From: Hyperoplus lanceolatus
Lineage: Eukaryota > Chordata > Actinopteri > Uranoscopiformes > Ammodytidae
Assembly (NCBI GenBank): GCA_026929865.2
Contig: CM049400.1
Span: 15,574,001 to 15,638,000, forward strand
Reading direction: 5' to 3'
DNA: 64,000 nt
Part shown: positions 1 through 12,480 of the stretch, piece after piece
Layout: each line of letters starts with the position of its first letter
How positions within the stretch are numbered: the stretch's first letter is position 1
Made by a program: the position numbers and the translations under genes
The notes under the pieces: generated by a model
The model's input: only the letters and a program-made list of their open reading frames with translations
Database searches by the model: none
Told to the model about the DNA's origin: nothing

Positions 1-1666
1 TCGCATGGAACTCTTGCAGGATTAGGCTGAGTACTTTTCTTACATATCCTAACCCCAGATGGACAATTTTTGAAATTGTCAAATTAACACTTAAGAATAT
101 ATAGATATTACTGTTATCAAAAAGTCATACTGGCAAACACGTTTAGACACGCACATCTTGTGAATGCAATAGTTCAAGTGTTATAACAACCCGTTCAATA
201 TGTTTTGAAGTGTCGAGTAACCATTGTAGTTGTCATCATTCTGATTGGAAACACTGAAACATTGCTTCAAAGAAGACAGATGAGGCAAGAAACTTATCTG
301 TCAATTATTTCCTCACTTACTCTTTTTGGTTCATGAATTGGCAAAACAATGTGAAAAAAAGGTGACATCAGCAAATTGCAGTCCAAAAGCCCTCAGATGA
401 ACATTATACAATTGTACAAAACAAAGTGTTTTAGGATATGGCTGAACTGTTTACTTTTCACGTTTGACCACTTATTATTTTCTTATGTGTACTCAGTGTT
501 TTAACTACACTACTTTCATAGCCAATGGAAATGGCTTTTATTACAAATAATTGCTTAAGTGGTTATTTATAATAAACTGGTAGGCTTCTCTGTCCTCTGA
601 AAAGCACTTTGTAAAACTATGCTGATACGGATTGATTCATAGATTTTTCTTAATTAAAAGGTGACAATAAAATAATTGAGACATGCCCGTGAAAAAATAA
701 ATAAAAGCATAGTAGCATTCGATCTGTTATTGCAGCAAATGTATTTGGAGTACTCACTTTGTAGTTATCATTGTTGTAACATGAGTACAAATACATAGAT
801 TTAGGTAAAAGCCAGATGTGGCTCACTCCAGAGGTCCACCAGTGTGCTCCTGTTTCTCAGTTGTTTGTGATGTTGTTCCTATTGTTTTCCACATTCAATA
901 ATATATGGGACATATGCTTGCTACAGAGACTAATGTTTTTGGTGTGGGATTTGTGCTGGATTAAGCTTCAAAAGAATGGCTGACAGTCTATTGTTCGATG
1001 CTGGCATGCTCAGCTCCCCATAGGGCAGCTGGTTTAGTGCAGTTTGGATCCTGTAGTAAGAAAATAGAACAAATATTATGCAATCTAGTATTTTGCCATT
1101 GTGTGTAGTGTTCTCAGTCGAAAGCATATTGGCTGATGGCTAAACAGTGAAAACTGAAGATAATCATACATCTGTGGTGATTGTAATATTGTGCTACACT
1201 GCCACAATCATCCATGTATTCAGTTCAGGCAAACGCAAGGTCTGTTGTTTACCACAACTAGTGCAGTGCCCGTAGGAAGCAGGTAAACAAAGAAAGATAT
1301 TAGACAGTACATTTGGCTGCTATCATTGATGGCTAATTTTTACACTGTTGAACGTTATTATCAGTAACTTACTTTGTAGAAGTTGGCTATAGAGTAGGGC
1401 AATATTCCTTGGTGTATTGTGTAAAGATAACCACAAACTAATTCTATGTGTTTTGTTAAGTGAAATGTAACAGAAAATTGTATTAATTAATTAAGTGTTA
1501 AAGCCTAAAGAAGAATCGAGCTGTACAGGTGTTACCTATACAATCTGTAAATCAGTAAATGGCTGCACTGTGTATAAAAGGAGTCTATGCTGCACACCAA
1601 GACAACATTGTCAACTCCATTACCATTACTGTTAGGTATTTGAAAGCTAAGACAGAGTTTGCATAA
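1..1666. other. AT-rich non-coding stretch, nothing recognised
   Basis: No open frame here looks protein-like and no paired terminal repeats are visible. The sequence is AT-rich, low-homology intergenic or intronic DNA. Short ORFs present are what is expected by chance. Confidence 0.6.
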
Positions 1667-2010
1667 CTGTCAATTAACGTCAACGTGTCAGTAGCAGGCA
1701 GCTGTGTGTGTGTGTGTGGGGGTGGGGGGAATCGTGTGTGCACGCTCGCTGTGTGGGAGTGGACTTGTGTGCGCGCGGGGGCGCCCGCATCCGAGACCGT
1801 GCTGTCAATTAACGTTAACGTGTCAGTAGCAGGCAGCTGTGTGTGTGTGTGTGTGTGTGTGGGGGAGAGTGGGGACTCGTGTGTGGGAGTGGACTTGTGT
1901 GCACGTGGTTGCGCGCTGTGTGTGGGACTTGTGTGCGTGCGGTCGCGCTCGGGCTTTCAGTTTAGATTTTAAACGGATATAAAACATTTTGGGGAAGCAT
2001 CCGAGACCGC
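1667..2010. repeat. GT-rich tandem duplication (135-bp offset)
   Basis: The segment beginning CTGTCAATTAACGT at 1667 recurs at 1802, followed in both copies by CAGTAGCAGGCAGC and a (GT)n run (about 1703-1718 and 1839-1862). The phrase GCATCCGAGACCG occurs at about 1788 and again at about 1998, so a second, longer offset also exists. This is a two-copy tandem duplication that expanded in and around a GT microsatellite. The open frames crossing it are artefacts of the GT run. Confidence 0.75.
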
Positions 2011-2115
2011 GTTGTATTATTACAGTGAAAATAGCGTAAAGTGCAGTCTTTACCACTAAAGCGGACAGGTGGAGCAGGTGAGGAGTTGTTGAGGAAGTAA
2101 GGCCGTGTCGGTCTG

Positions 2116-2386
2116 CTGTGTGTGTCCCGCTCGTCAGAGGGAGGCGGGGTTTAGTCGGCTACGTGCGCACGTAAGCTACTATTCGCCAGCATGATATAAA
2201 TATGATAACTTCCACAACTTCAAAATGAAGGATGAAGGATGCACACCTTGGTGCTGTGCGCAAGCAATATCCGGAAGCTCATGCCGATCTAACTAAAACT
2301 CAGAGAGATATGTGAGCCACAGACACACAGACAGACAGACAGACAGACACACAGACAGACGTTTCTTGCTTTATAGATAGATGACA
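2116..2386 (+). repeat. Dispersed repeat B, plus copy (retroposon-like tail)
   Basis: This stretch matches the reverse complement of 30205-30501 in order: TGTGTGTCCCGCTCGTCA at the start, GTTTAGTCGG, GCCAGCATGATAT, TATGATAACTTC, a CACACCTT block, GCCGATCTAA, and the end GTTTCTTGCTTTATAGAT. The plus copy carries an extra ACAG/ACAC microsatellite at about 2320-2360 that the other copy lacks. The microsatellite-like end suggests the 3' end of a non-LTR retroposon, perhaps RTE-like, but no coding part is present, so the family is uncertain. Confidence 0.7.
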
Positions 2387-4465
2387 TTGGACACACGTTG
2401 GGTGAATTAATCAAATGTTGCTCACTTTTTTCAATGGATGCCGTCTTGGAGGAAGGACTTCATCAATTGAACTAATTGAAGTATGTTTGCCCTGATGTTG
2501 ATGACGCATATAATTTAATTTTGCATGGGTGAATGCTTTATCTAATATCTTAATCAGCAGCAAGTGGCATCAAGGGTTGTGCACACATGGCTCATCACCA
2601 CATGCTCTCTCAGGGGTACAGCGCTTGTCCAGCATCTCACAGGGCCCTGATTGCATACAAACAGACCATAGCGTAATTTAAATGTGTGTGCAATGCTACC
2701 TCGTATCTCAACAGGCCTGTTGGTGACGGTGGAGTGTGATTGCATTAAATAGAAACCGCCCACCAACATCACTCCAATCTTCTATGACACTTGCCACCAA
2801 CGTATGGTGTACTTGAATCCCAGTCTGTTCAGTACTTGACAATTATGGTAATGAATAATTATAGTTGATACAGTTAGAGGTAAGACTAAACAAGAGGTAG
2901 GGACCTGAGATTGACATAGTTTGCCGGATATTAATCACAAAAGTTTTGCATTAAGTTATTAAGACAGAAAAGAGGCATGTTTTTTTCCAGCAGACAGCAG
3001 AAACAATGTTCTCTCTAAGGGAAAAGCAGTGACTTATTTTGTAACCTGAGCAGTAAATCATTTACATAGGCCCGTGCTTTCGGACACACATGTAACTATT
3101 TGCTGTTAACCACCAGCATCGAACATACCCATCGCCGAATGTTGCATAGATGCTATATCACCTAGGATATTCAGATGCCCTTTGATATATTTCTTTATTG
3201 AACAGCTGTGTGTTTGCTTTCACAATTGATCCACTTTTCACAGCTATGACAGTGTACACATACAATGTAACAAGCTCTGGTCAGCCACAAGCAGCAGAAA
3301 ACTCTGTAGGACACAGTAAACATCAGTTTCATCCATAACTGTTCAATCCAAGCTTTCAGACCTGAATTAATACATTATGCCAATGTCCAAACAAGTAAAG
3401 CATGCCCTCCTGACATGTAGAACAATTTGTCTCGCAGAAGGGAACTGTAGCTAAGCAAAACAATTTTCTAAAAGTTGATCTCAATAGGAAAGCCCCGTCA
3501 ATGCATCAGTTAGCCTGTCAATTGTATGTTAGTGTAAAGTGTAAGGCATAAATCCCTGCAGTTTGTGATGCTAGGGTGATAGGAAAGGATTGATGATCGA
3601 ATCTGCCATGGTATTGATACAAGAAACAGGTGTATTCAGCAGATGTCTGCTCAACAGCCAGGAACTTTTGTCACTTACCATTGTGTTTCACATGATGGTC
3701 CTGGGCGTTCCTTCCGCAAGAATGCATCAACAGTGGAACTAAAGCAAAAGGGAATTTTGTAGCAGTTTTCTTCTTTTAATTAAGCAAATGTACTTTTGCT
3801 TTTCTGGTTTAGCTTGTCTTTGTTCTCTCCCAACGTCCACCAAAAAAAAAAAAAAATCAATAACCATACAGGGAAACTAAATAAAAAAAAGCTGAGGCCT
3901 ATCTGGATGCACAACTTATCGTGTGTGCTTCTCAACACCAAACAACTCCCCTGACTTTGTTCCACTGTATGAGACACGGATCTGCAATAAGACCCCTGGG
4001 GATCGCGGAGGAGTGCTCAGGAGATTTCCATAATGTGTAGAATCCCTCTTGACTCTCCTGCTGGTACTAATGTCTGACCTGTAGAGATACCGGTGCTGAT
4101 TCTCATTCAAGCCACACTGTCCATTGGCATGAATAACGGTTTGAATCAAGACAGAGGAAAGGGTAAAAGATGGACTGGAGAGTATCAGGAGGAAGAGGGA
4201 AATTATTTGCTGCCAGGCAAAGCTGGAAAAGGTATCATAGTATCCAAGAAATCATAATGCTGGTGGCATTGGAGAAGAGTTGTGCTCCCGGTGTGTATCG
4301 CCTGTGCGTCCGCCCCTTCGTGTCCACCCTGTCTCCAGCTGTAGGGGAGGCACTGAGTGATAAAGCAGTGCTCAGTGCTGCCGCCACATCCACCGCTGGT
4401 GAGTCCTGCGTCTGCTCAAATAAATGCCCGGTCTGTCACAGTTCTCTGCTGCAAAGCATTGGATT

Positions 4466-4470
<5 letters not shown>
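2387..4470. other. Non-coding stretch, nothing recognised
   Basis: AT-rich sequence without a protein-like frame or visible transposon ends. A short poly(A) run lies at about 3841-3856. Nothing else can be supported. Confidence 0.55.

Positions 4471-4531
<61 letters not shown>
4471..4531. repeat. (TC)n microsatellite
   Basis: About 30 uninterrupted TC dinucleotides. The frames across it translate as Ser-Leu repeats and are not genes. Confidence 0.98.
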
Positions 4532-4536
<5 letters not shown>

Positions 4537-5481
4537 CCTTTCCTCATTGCTCCCTCTCCTTCGTTCACTTGCACTCACCAGTCACACACGAGGAGACACG
4601 GGGAGCCCGGAATACAAATAGGCTGTCTTACTTAAAGACGGTATTGTGCTCCGTGCATTTGATGAATGTTTCAAGCCAAAGCGAGGGCACAGGTGGAGTA
4701 GATGTGGTCTGTGGGTCCCCGACTCGCTGTCTTTGATCTACTTTACCTCCAATGAACTGAGCTGACTGTGAGTGCTGCTGGGGAAAGTGGAATTCCAAAG
4801 AAGAAGTTTGTTTCAGAGATCAAAGCTGTTTAGGAATCCTGGTTTGTTTCTGGGGCTGTTCGGAGAGCCTCTAGTTTTGAGACAGAGGCATTTGTGTGCG
4901 TGCAGAGGGGGAACACACCTCAACACAGTCCTTACAAAGCACACTGAAAAGCAGCATTCGGTTAATATTGAGGCTGGGATATGGACTTGGGGAAAATAAT
5001 GTAAGGAACCCATATTCTGTTTAAATAAAAAATAACAGATGTGACATCTATAAATTGTGGCTAATGTGAAAAAGACAAGGGATTTCAAGATGTAACGGAT
5101 ATTTTTTAAAAGTGGGCATTTACAGACTTACGTGTCTTTTTAATCAACCAATTGAAATAGGTATTGCCATATTTATCAATCATATAAATACTCTTTGTTG
5201 CAGCCCTATAACACAACTTTGCACAAGTTTTCATGATATTTTGGACACCACAGCAACCAACAACATTATCCCACATTAATACATATTATTAATGTATACA
5301 ATATTAATTTGTAGATACCTACTATGGTGTGAGAAAAGGGTCTGCAAGATATATAAGTGGTAATTTTAACCCATTTGTTTGATGAGCACAGAGAGCAAAG
5401 GTGGTTACAATTCCCTGCAGCGCATTCTTAAAATGTTCCAGGGTGCTGATGTCGCAGTGTCTATGCCATGTCAGATGGATA
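4532..5481. other. Non-coding stretch, nothing recognised
   Basis: No coding signal, paired termini or tandem structure seen. Confidence 0.5.
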
Positions 5482-6071
5482 TTAAAGCCACTACGAGTAA
5501 CATGGCACGTTGGCGTCCCCTTTAGACAAAAACGGTAGTATTTTTACGACGCCCGCTGTCGCAAAGCTGTATTCTACCTCGTGCCAGGCGCGTGAGTGTG
5601 AACTGAGAAGGGCGCAATATAGTGCATGTCCGTGTGTTGAAAGTGTGAGGACTCTTTACGGCTCCGTGAGAGTGGTTTTGACACTGCATCAACTAATGCC
5701 AGTCACTGCCACACACACCTGATCGCAATGAGTTGATGCAGCAGTGTCACCTAACTACTCTCTCTCTCACGGAGCTGAAAGATTACGTGTCCGACTCCTC
5801 ACAGAAAGCGAATGAACGAGAGACGGCAGTTAGTATGGATCACGATGAGGTAATGTGTTTATGTTGTTGTAAATAATGACTATTTCAGATAATGGTTATC
5901 TGATGATGGTGAAGCAAAGCAAACTTTGTGTTAGTACCAACCGCTCATTCATTTAGGAGTAAACACTGCAGTCTAGTTTCGCTCTCGTGAAATTGTATAC
6001 ACGTTGCTTGGCAACGCCCTGGTCCCACCCGTAGCCTATATCACTCTCCCTTTTAGCTTTTCTTCATTGCA
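5482..6071 (+). mobile_element. Dispersed repeat A, plus copy (DNA-transposon-like)
   Basis: It aligns along about 590 bp with the reverse complement of 23675-24249, with scattered substitutions and small indels. A TTAA tetramer sits at the AGCCACTACGAGTAA end in both copies, which hints at a TTAA-targeting transposon. An internal inverted repeat is visible: the block around CGGCTCCGTGAGAG (about 5659) and GCATCAACTAATG is answered by GAGTTGATGC (about 5731) and CTCTCACGGAGCTGAA (about 5763). Both copies keep an ATG at 5835 followed after four codons by a GT (GAG/GTAATG), like a short first coding exon with a splice donor. The far end is not defined by a matching inverted terminus, so full element structure is unproven. 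Confidence 0.7.
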
Positions 6072-9000
6072 TTTTTTCTTTGATGGTTCAGCCCCGTTAT
6101 CCGTCATTATGACGACAAATAACTGTCTCAAACAAAGCTCCCGCTCCCCTTCCCTCACCTGGAGGGATAGGCTTCTCAATTCACGTTGCTGCGCCACACT
6201 GAAATCTGACCATAGAGCTTGCACGAGCAAACCGAAAATTGGACTGTGTGTGCGACCAGACCAAAAGCAGTAATAAAAACTATTTAAAAACGTCTTTCTT
6301 TGCGCTGATGGTCTCGTTTGCTGTTAAAGGTAATTTATGATTATCAGAGGAAACATGAGGCTGTTTAAAAGATATTTAAATGTTACTCGTATCCGCTTTA
6401 ACAGTTGGGAAAGGTATTCATGGTTCCAACAATTATTTGGGCCATTGGTGATGATGGACAGGATTACTAACAACAGGTGTGATTTACTTATATATGGTTG
6501 TCTATCCAATTTAAATTGATCACAAGGCTTTTTGCAAAATGCAAGATACTGAGTCATGAATACAAAGGTTAATTTGTAAAATATATTATCTTAGGGGAAT
6601 ATCAGTGTTTTATGGACATATCAGTGTTTTAGAGTTACTCTGTTGTCTGTCAACTTCAAAATGGCTGAGAGAGCTCCCCTACTCTGCCTGAAGATGTATG
6701 ATACTATAACTTAGTGGTGATGTCAAAGATAAACTAAATAAATAGTTGTATTTATTACATAGGCGGAATTGGCTGGGATCAACATGACTCCGAGATCGTT
6801 GTATTTTTAAAAAGCAGAAATTATAAGAGAACCAGAAACTAAAATATTTGATCACAAGTAACACATTGATTGACAAAGTCATAGAAATTGGTATGAAAGA
6901 ATAAAATACCAGTGAGACATGACCACAAGTTTACTTCTGGGGTCAAATGACCCCACTCGGGTAAGTTGAGGGATCATGATAGTTGCTTCTTTAAATTAGA
7001 TGTGTCGCTAATCTGTTTAAGGACAATATAATATTCACATATGAAGAAAAGTAGGATTTAAAACCCCTTTATGTTTTTTATGATTTATATTTTATATCTA
7101 TGTAATATCAAGCAAAAACTGATCAATATTGAGTCTGCATGCAGCATTTAGTCTTCACTCTTACATAAGTTCTGTTTTAAAATTTTCTGAAAATAATAGA
7201 CGGCCAGAGCAGTTCACTACCTATGACAATGGGCTAAGCACTAGTTTAGTGTTTGAGATCTGATTGCAGACCTATTGCCAATGCTTTGTCTGCCAGTCGA
7301 TTCTACTGGGCTTTGTTTGACGTATACTGCCTGCCCACTGCAGAATGGAAGCCTGGCTAACTAAGTGCCTGTTAACGGCAGCTGCCTTTTTTGATGGATT
7401 GGTTTTTCGGCCTGAGTCCCACCTTACAGTATCACAGACAGATGGTTACATTAAATTCCTACCATGCCCTCGGAATGTGGAACAACCATTTGAGAGACAA
7501 TATCTTACATAACAGTGTGTGCTATGGAATAGTTGTGATTTGTTAAAGAAAATTAGATGTATAAAATATGTAGTCCTGCATTTGACACTGCAACTCCCTA
7601 TACATTCTGAAAATATTAGAAAGCACTATTATTGTAAGGGGAAATAAAATATGCTATAAGCTGCTGTTATCAAGCTGTCAAACCAATACAATTCTGTATA
7701 GGAGTCAAAAGATCTGTATTTCATTCTCTACTTACTGCATTTCCATGCCTTATCTATTTGCATTCCCCATTTTTATTTAAAGTAATACAGAATAAGCAAA
7801 TAATTTAAATAAGACAGAGCAATTTTATTTTATTTAATTTCTTTTCTTTTCTACATGAATAATGTGTTACAAACACAATAGCTTGATAGTTGAACTAGCC
7901 TTTAAGCCTGCAAATGCAAAAGTACCAATGGAGGAGGTATGTGCCCCTCAGCTGAAACATTAACATTCATGTGTGGTATCTTGTACAAGGGAGCTCCTGT
8001 GTAATAGCTGTAACAAGCTTAAAGGACTATTTCAGGTCCAAGTTGAGAAACTGATAAAGCAGACATTACAGATCAGGGAGGTCATAAACCTCCAGTCGTG
8101 TTAAGAATAACCTCCAGATCTAGCCATTATGTGCTATTTTATTTTCCATCTACAGAGGGCACGGATGATTTCATCATTTCTGACAATTTTTTTGCCTCCA
8201 AATTATCTTATCTAGTAACCATGACAGCTATAGTATACAAACAACTACTTAGTTACAGTGGCCAGACTACTAGTAATTTGTAACTTCTTCCTCCAACAAA
8301 TAATATTTTACGGAATTGCTTGAATTGTCATTAAAACGATGAATTGTTGGTTCCATTCATTAATCAATATACTGCATGTTGATTTCCTGATCTGACTGAT
8401 GATACTGTTAACTATTCCATCTAATGTTAATTTACATGGTTGAGATGTAAGAAGAAAAGAGAGATATTCAACTTAAAATTAGAAATCATTATTCAGTTCA
8501 TTACCAGAATATGTCTGATATATTTTTTGTTTACCATCCCTTCCTTTTCTTGCATATTTCTTAGCCCCAATGGTCATTACTCTGTGCATGTGCCAAAACG
8601 TTTCTTCTCTGAAGAGAAGATAACACACACAATTTGTGCTTTTGTTACCGAACAATATAAATTGTGCTGATTGCATTGCTATTCAAATACTAATTATTGT
8701 TGTATTGTCTCTTTATTAACCTGTGATTAATTATAATTATCCCATGCTTCAAATACGAATAAGAAATACCTGTTTGGCTGAAGCTTGTTCTTTTGTCACC
8801 CCTGACCATCTCACATTTACTAAAGCCATTACTAATATTACATTAATATTACATTATTTATTGAGGTTAATCTTATGCAAGTAGGGTTTTTAAGTAGGAA
8901 TTAAAACTTTGCCCTTGGAAATAACATAGCTAAATGGCTCGGATGTAAAAGAAAACTGAAGCTTTATATCATTGGGCCACATTTGTTACAGCTTGACATT

Positions 9001-9419
9001 TATTCCTGAACCGGACCTAGACCCACATCTATCAGAATCACTCCAAGGAATCACAGCTATAGTTTGGACTAAAATATTTTCAGTGTTATGATACTGATGA
9101 TACTTTACAAAATGAAATGCATGTGTACATCTCTCCAGCTTGGTGTTACTAACGTTTCTATACTCAAACTTTGTTGAACCTTAATTAAAATGCATTCAGG
9201 CGATATTGTAATGTACCTGAAAAAACAAGTAAGTGGAAACATGTGCCTGCAATTTACTACTGCTATATATTTTCCATTTTGAAATTGTACACCCACAACA
9301 CAGGAAATGCTATTCATATTCAGTCAAGCTGAAACCAACAGACAATTACATACTGCAGACACAGAAATCATGCTTGGACAGTTGTCATGCAAAGCCTTTT
9401 ATGTTTTACAAGACTAGTA
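6072..9419. other. Long AT-rich non-coding stretch
   Basis: No protein-like frame. The only structure noted is a perfect 16-bp palindrome, GGGGTCAAATGACCCC, at 6939-6954, followed by GGGTAAGTTGAG; this resembles fragments of fish DNA-transposon ends but no partner terminus was found. Confidence 0.5.
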
Positions 9420-9422
9420 TAA
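9420..9422. other. Target-site duplication TAA (left)
   Basis: TAA directly precedes the inverted terminus at 9423 and recurs at 10443-10445. Confidence 0.75.
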
Positions 9423-10442
9423 GGGTGTATTCACACATGCTGTGTTTAGTTCGGTTGAAACGAACTCAGGTGCACTTCCACCTTCGGTGCGCATCTTTCA
9501 GACAGGTGTGAATACAGCAATCGCACTCGGGGGCGGACCAAACAAACGCTCCGAGACCCAGCTGAAGAGGTGGTCTCGATGCGCTTCAAAACGCACTCTG
9601 CTGCAGTTCGTTTGTGGTGTGAATTTGGCCGGACTCGATCCGACCCAATTGCAGGAAGCACTGCGCCTTTTCTTTCTTTTCTTTTTTAATAAATCGCCAT
9701 CAGCTTCACATTATGGGAAAGTGTTGTTGTCGCCATTGTTAGGAAGATTAGTTGTGGTTTGACCGGGAGCCCCGAGCGAAAATATTACATTTGATAATGA
9801 CGCGTGCGGATCAGCGATCAGATGGAGAGGAGCGTCTCCCGTAGCCTACAGTGCCAACAGGTTCACGCTGCGCTTTGCATGAAGTGTGTGTTTTTATTGT
9901 TCTTCCCAACGGGACCGTCAATACTGTCCCCGTGTCACTTTGGTGCTGAACTGCGCCAAACTGACACCCAGCTGATACACAGCTTAATCAGCTGTGTTTC
10001 AGTTTGAGCCTATTCTTCATGCGAGTCGCGCGTCCAGCAGCAAAAATACAGTAAAAAATATGTTTCACATCGTAGGCTAGAAGCCACATAACGTGGCATT
10101 GTCATAGGGCTACATATTATAAACGTATGAAACAACAATAATTTGATGTTTTTCCTCTTTATTTATAGGTTAGATGTAGGTATTTTTATTATTTTTAACC
10201 CCATATTATATCAATGATAAATTCGCAGTTTTTACTTCGTTCTTCCTGCTTCTCTCCACCCCAGAATGTCTGTCCAATGAATGAATGACCTTAGATCACG
10301 TGTGGTTTTGCTTCGTAATGCTGGTTCACTTGCAAAAGGGGCAATATGAAAGTGGACCACACCAAAAAAAAAAAAATCTAAATTCTATTTGGTCTGGACC
10401 AAAGCAAGTGAACTAACGGACTTTCCATGTGTGAATACACCC
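9423..10442. mobile_element. Harbinger-like non-autonomous DNA transposon (1,020 bp)
   Basis: The two ends are a perfect 17-bp inverted repeat, GGGTGTATTCACACATG and its complement. The flanking TAA at 9420-9422 and 10443-10445 fits the 3-bp TWA target site of PIF/Harbinger elements. Subterminal blocks with AGTTC/GAACT and GGTCTGGACC motifs support a transposase-binding layout. No transposase domain can be read inside; the longest frame (9442-9762) has no recognisable motif, so the element is non-autonomous. A pyrimidine run lies at about 9666-9685. Family assignment rests on duplication length and terminus style. Confidence 0.85.
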
Positions 10443-10445
10443 TAA
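10443..10445. other. Target-site duplication TAA (right)
   Basis: Matches 9420-9422 and abuts the right inverted terminus. Confidence 0.75.
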
Positions 10446-10662
10446 ATCATGTTTTTCGGTCAGTCGAAGGACTTAACAAATTGCATGCTTTAGATCCTGC
10501 TGCTGCAAGTGCAGTTTTTCAATATGCTACCATCCCATCAGACAAGCCATTGTTCAAACCCTATGTAGGCAGAATAAATGTTTATTTTTCTTTTTCTCCC
10601 AATGCTAATTTCTTATTAGTGGGACATATACGCCCCCCCCCCCTCTCTCTCCCTCTCTATCT

Positions 10663-10663
<1 letters not shown>

Positions 10664-10742
<79 letters not shown>
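10664..10742. repeat. (AC)n microsatellite
   Basis: About 39 AC units, preceded by a poly(C) and CT-rich stretch from 10632. Alternating purine-pyrimidine DNA of this length can adopt Z-form and is usually highly variable in length. Confidence 0.98.
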
Positions 10743-10744
<2 letters not shown>

Positions 10745-12235
10745 TTCTAAATTAATTACATCAGAGGTTAAAAAAATGGTAGAAATGCTAATGTGGCCTA
10801 CTAACATCATTACTGTGGGAAAATTCAGGTCAGAAGAGAGCAGTTCTTTTGGCACCACATCCATATTATTTCTACAAGCAGAGGATAACAAATCCAGCTA
10901 CAACCAGATGCTTAACATCATTAACTAAAACAAAACGCTGCTTCATTTGACAATATCTTGCAATTTAGAAAAATCGTCCTCATTTGCTATTTTCAATAGT
11001 CTGTATTGAGAGGGTGTGTCTGGAAGAGGATTGTTGTGCACATTAGTTCTTCATTACAATCAAAGCTAAACACTCTATTACGTCACAGTTGTTACAGGCA
11101 AATACAATCTTGGTTGAATAAAAACAGTGCGAAATAGAACACACCATACTGTTTGTGCTGCCACACCACTATTCACACATTTAAGGACATAAATCAGAAA
11201 AACACTTCCTTTCTGATATTGTTCAAACATAGCAAATGCCCTAAAGACCCTGGATGTGCAGCCATCAAGATTGTCACACCGCTACAGCATGGCAATGTAT
11301 TAATCACATATTGTGTCCTGCAAGTGACAGGGAGGGAGCTCACTGAGTGAAACAAGGCCCTCGGTAGGGATTTGCCAGTGGGCCCGTCCTTTCAAATGGC
11401 ATGTGATGATAACCTCCTTGTCTTCTGCTCAGAGATTAACAACCAGGCGGGCTGTATGGATGGATATGCTCTGGTGGAGTGCTTGGGCTTAAGAGGCGTA
11501 GAGGTCATAGACTATCTAAACAGCAGATGGTTTGTTAGGCCTCTTTGGGAGTGTGCTTAACTGGACTGAATACACAAATCAAAGTATGCATATGAGTACT
11601 CTCTTTAGCTGTAATAGAGGCCGGTTGTAAAAGTAAATGTATGCATTGGAATCTGATTTAAACATTTTATTTTATTTATTTAACCTTTATTTATACTCGA
11701 TATTTCATTGATTCATTTACAATGAATATAAACTCGAAAGATATTTCACTATAATCACTATTTTACTTGGGAAAACAAGGGACACTTTATAGGAGTGCAG
11801 TCAGACAGGTCTAGTAGACCACAGTAGTGCTAATTACACAGACTAAGGCCATAAACCACAACACTTCACCAAATGCAGCCTTCTTCCACTCTGCACAGCT
11901 TCCAATACCAGCCGACATTGAACCACTAGCAATTTGTCCATTCTGCTCAACCAACCCAGCGTGTTAAGCCCTGTTAGATTTATAATAAATAGATTAGATG
12001 GCTGACTGTCAAAATAAAAAGGCGTACGTTTAAAGTAGCACCAGTCACCTTATTGTGAGATGAGTTGTGGCATAGTATGACAGTTATGTCCCAAAAATAT
12101 AAACAACCATATCAGACAAGGTAATCAGTACAGGAGCGGACCATGCCTGAGTGTTTTTATACATCCTTAACACAGCATGGAATAACAAAGTCAGAGTTGC
12201 GTGGCCCTGGATGCAAATTAATGCACCAAGCCCCA
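10743..12235. other. Non-coding stretch, nothing firm
   Basis: No protein-like frame. At about 11665-11720 a block containing TTATTTAACCTTTATTTATA resembles a very common fish repeat fragment, too short to assign. Confidence 0.45.
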
Positions 12236-12480
12236 ACCTCAGCAATTTTTACCAGCATCCAATAAGGAAGTGACCACAACTGTAGTAACCAGGAAGGGCC
12301 ACTGGGGGCTGGAAGCAGAAGACAGCCATCTCTCATTGACTCCAATGTTAAACATGCCGTTTTCACAGCATTATTAAACCTATTTACAGCCTGGGCTACA
12401 AAACCATTTTAGTCTGTATGTTTAGGTCATATCTCCATGACAACTGAGGGGGGTGAATTTGTTTGGACCACGCTAGTTTT
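12236..12480 (+). repeat. Common fish dispersed repeat fragment (probable)
   Basis: The order ATTGACTCCAATG, TTACAGCCTGGGCTACAAAA, GGTCATATCTCCATGACAAC and GGGGGTGAATTTGTTT follows a dispersed repeat that I recognise from many teleost genomes. No second copy is in this window and no termini are visible, so the call rests on recollection of the motif series. Confidence 0.4.

Noticed and set aside
1685-1972. Cys/Val-rich open frame
   Set aside because: Produced by GT-rich repeats read as CVCV; the tandem duplication explains it.
4170-4736. 188-codon open frame
   Set aside because: Its length depends on the (TC)n run, which translates as Ser-Leu repeats; the rest has no motif or coding periodicity.
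9442-9762. 106-codon frame inside the Harbinger-like element
   Set aside because: No transposase or Myb-like motif; element interior is non-coding and the frame is not longer than chance in GC-richer DNA.
10427-10891. Two open frames over the AC array
   Set aside because: His-Thr and Cys-Val repeats from a dinucleotide microsatellite, not proteins.
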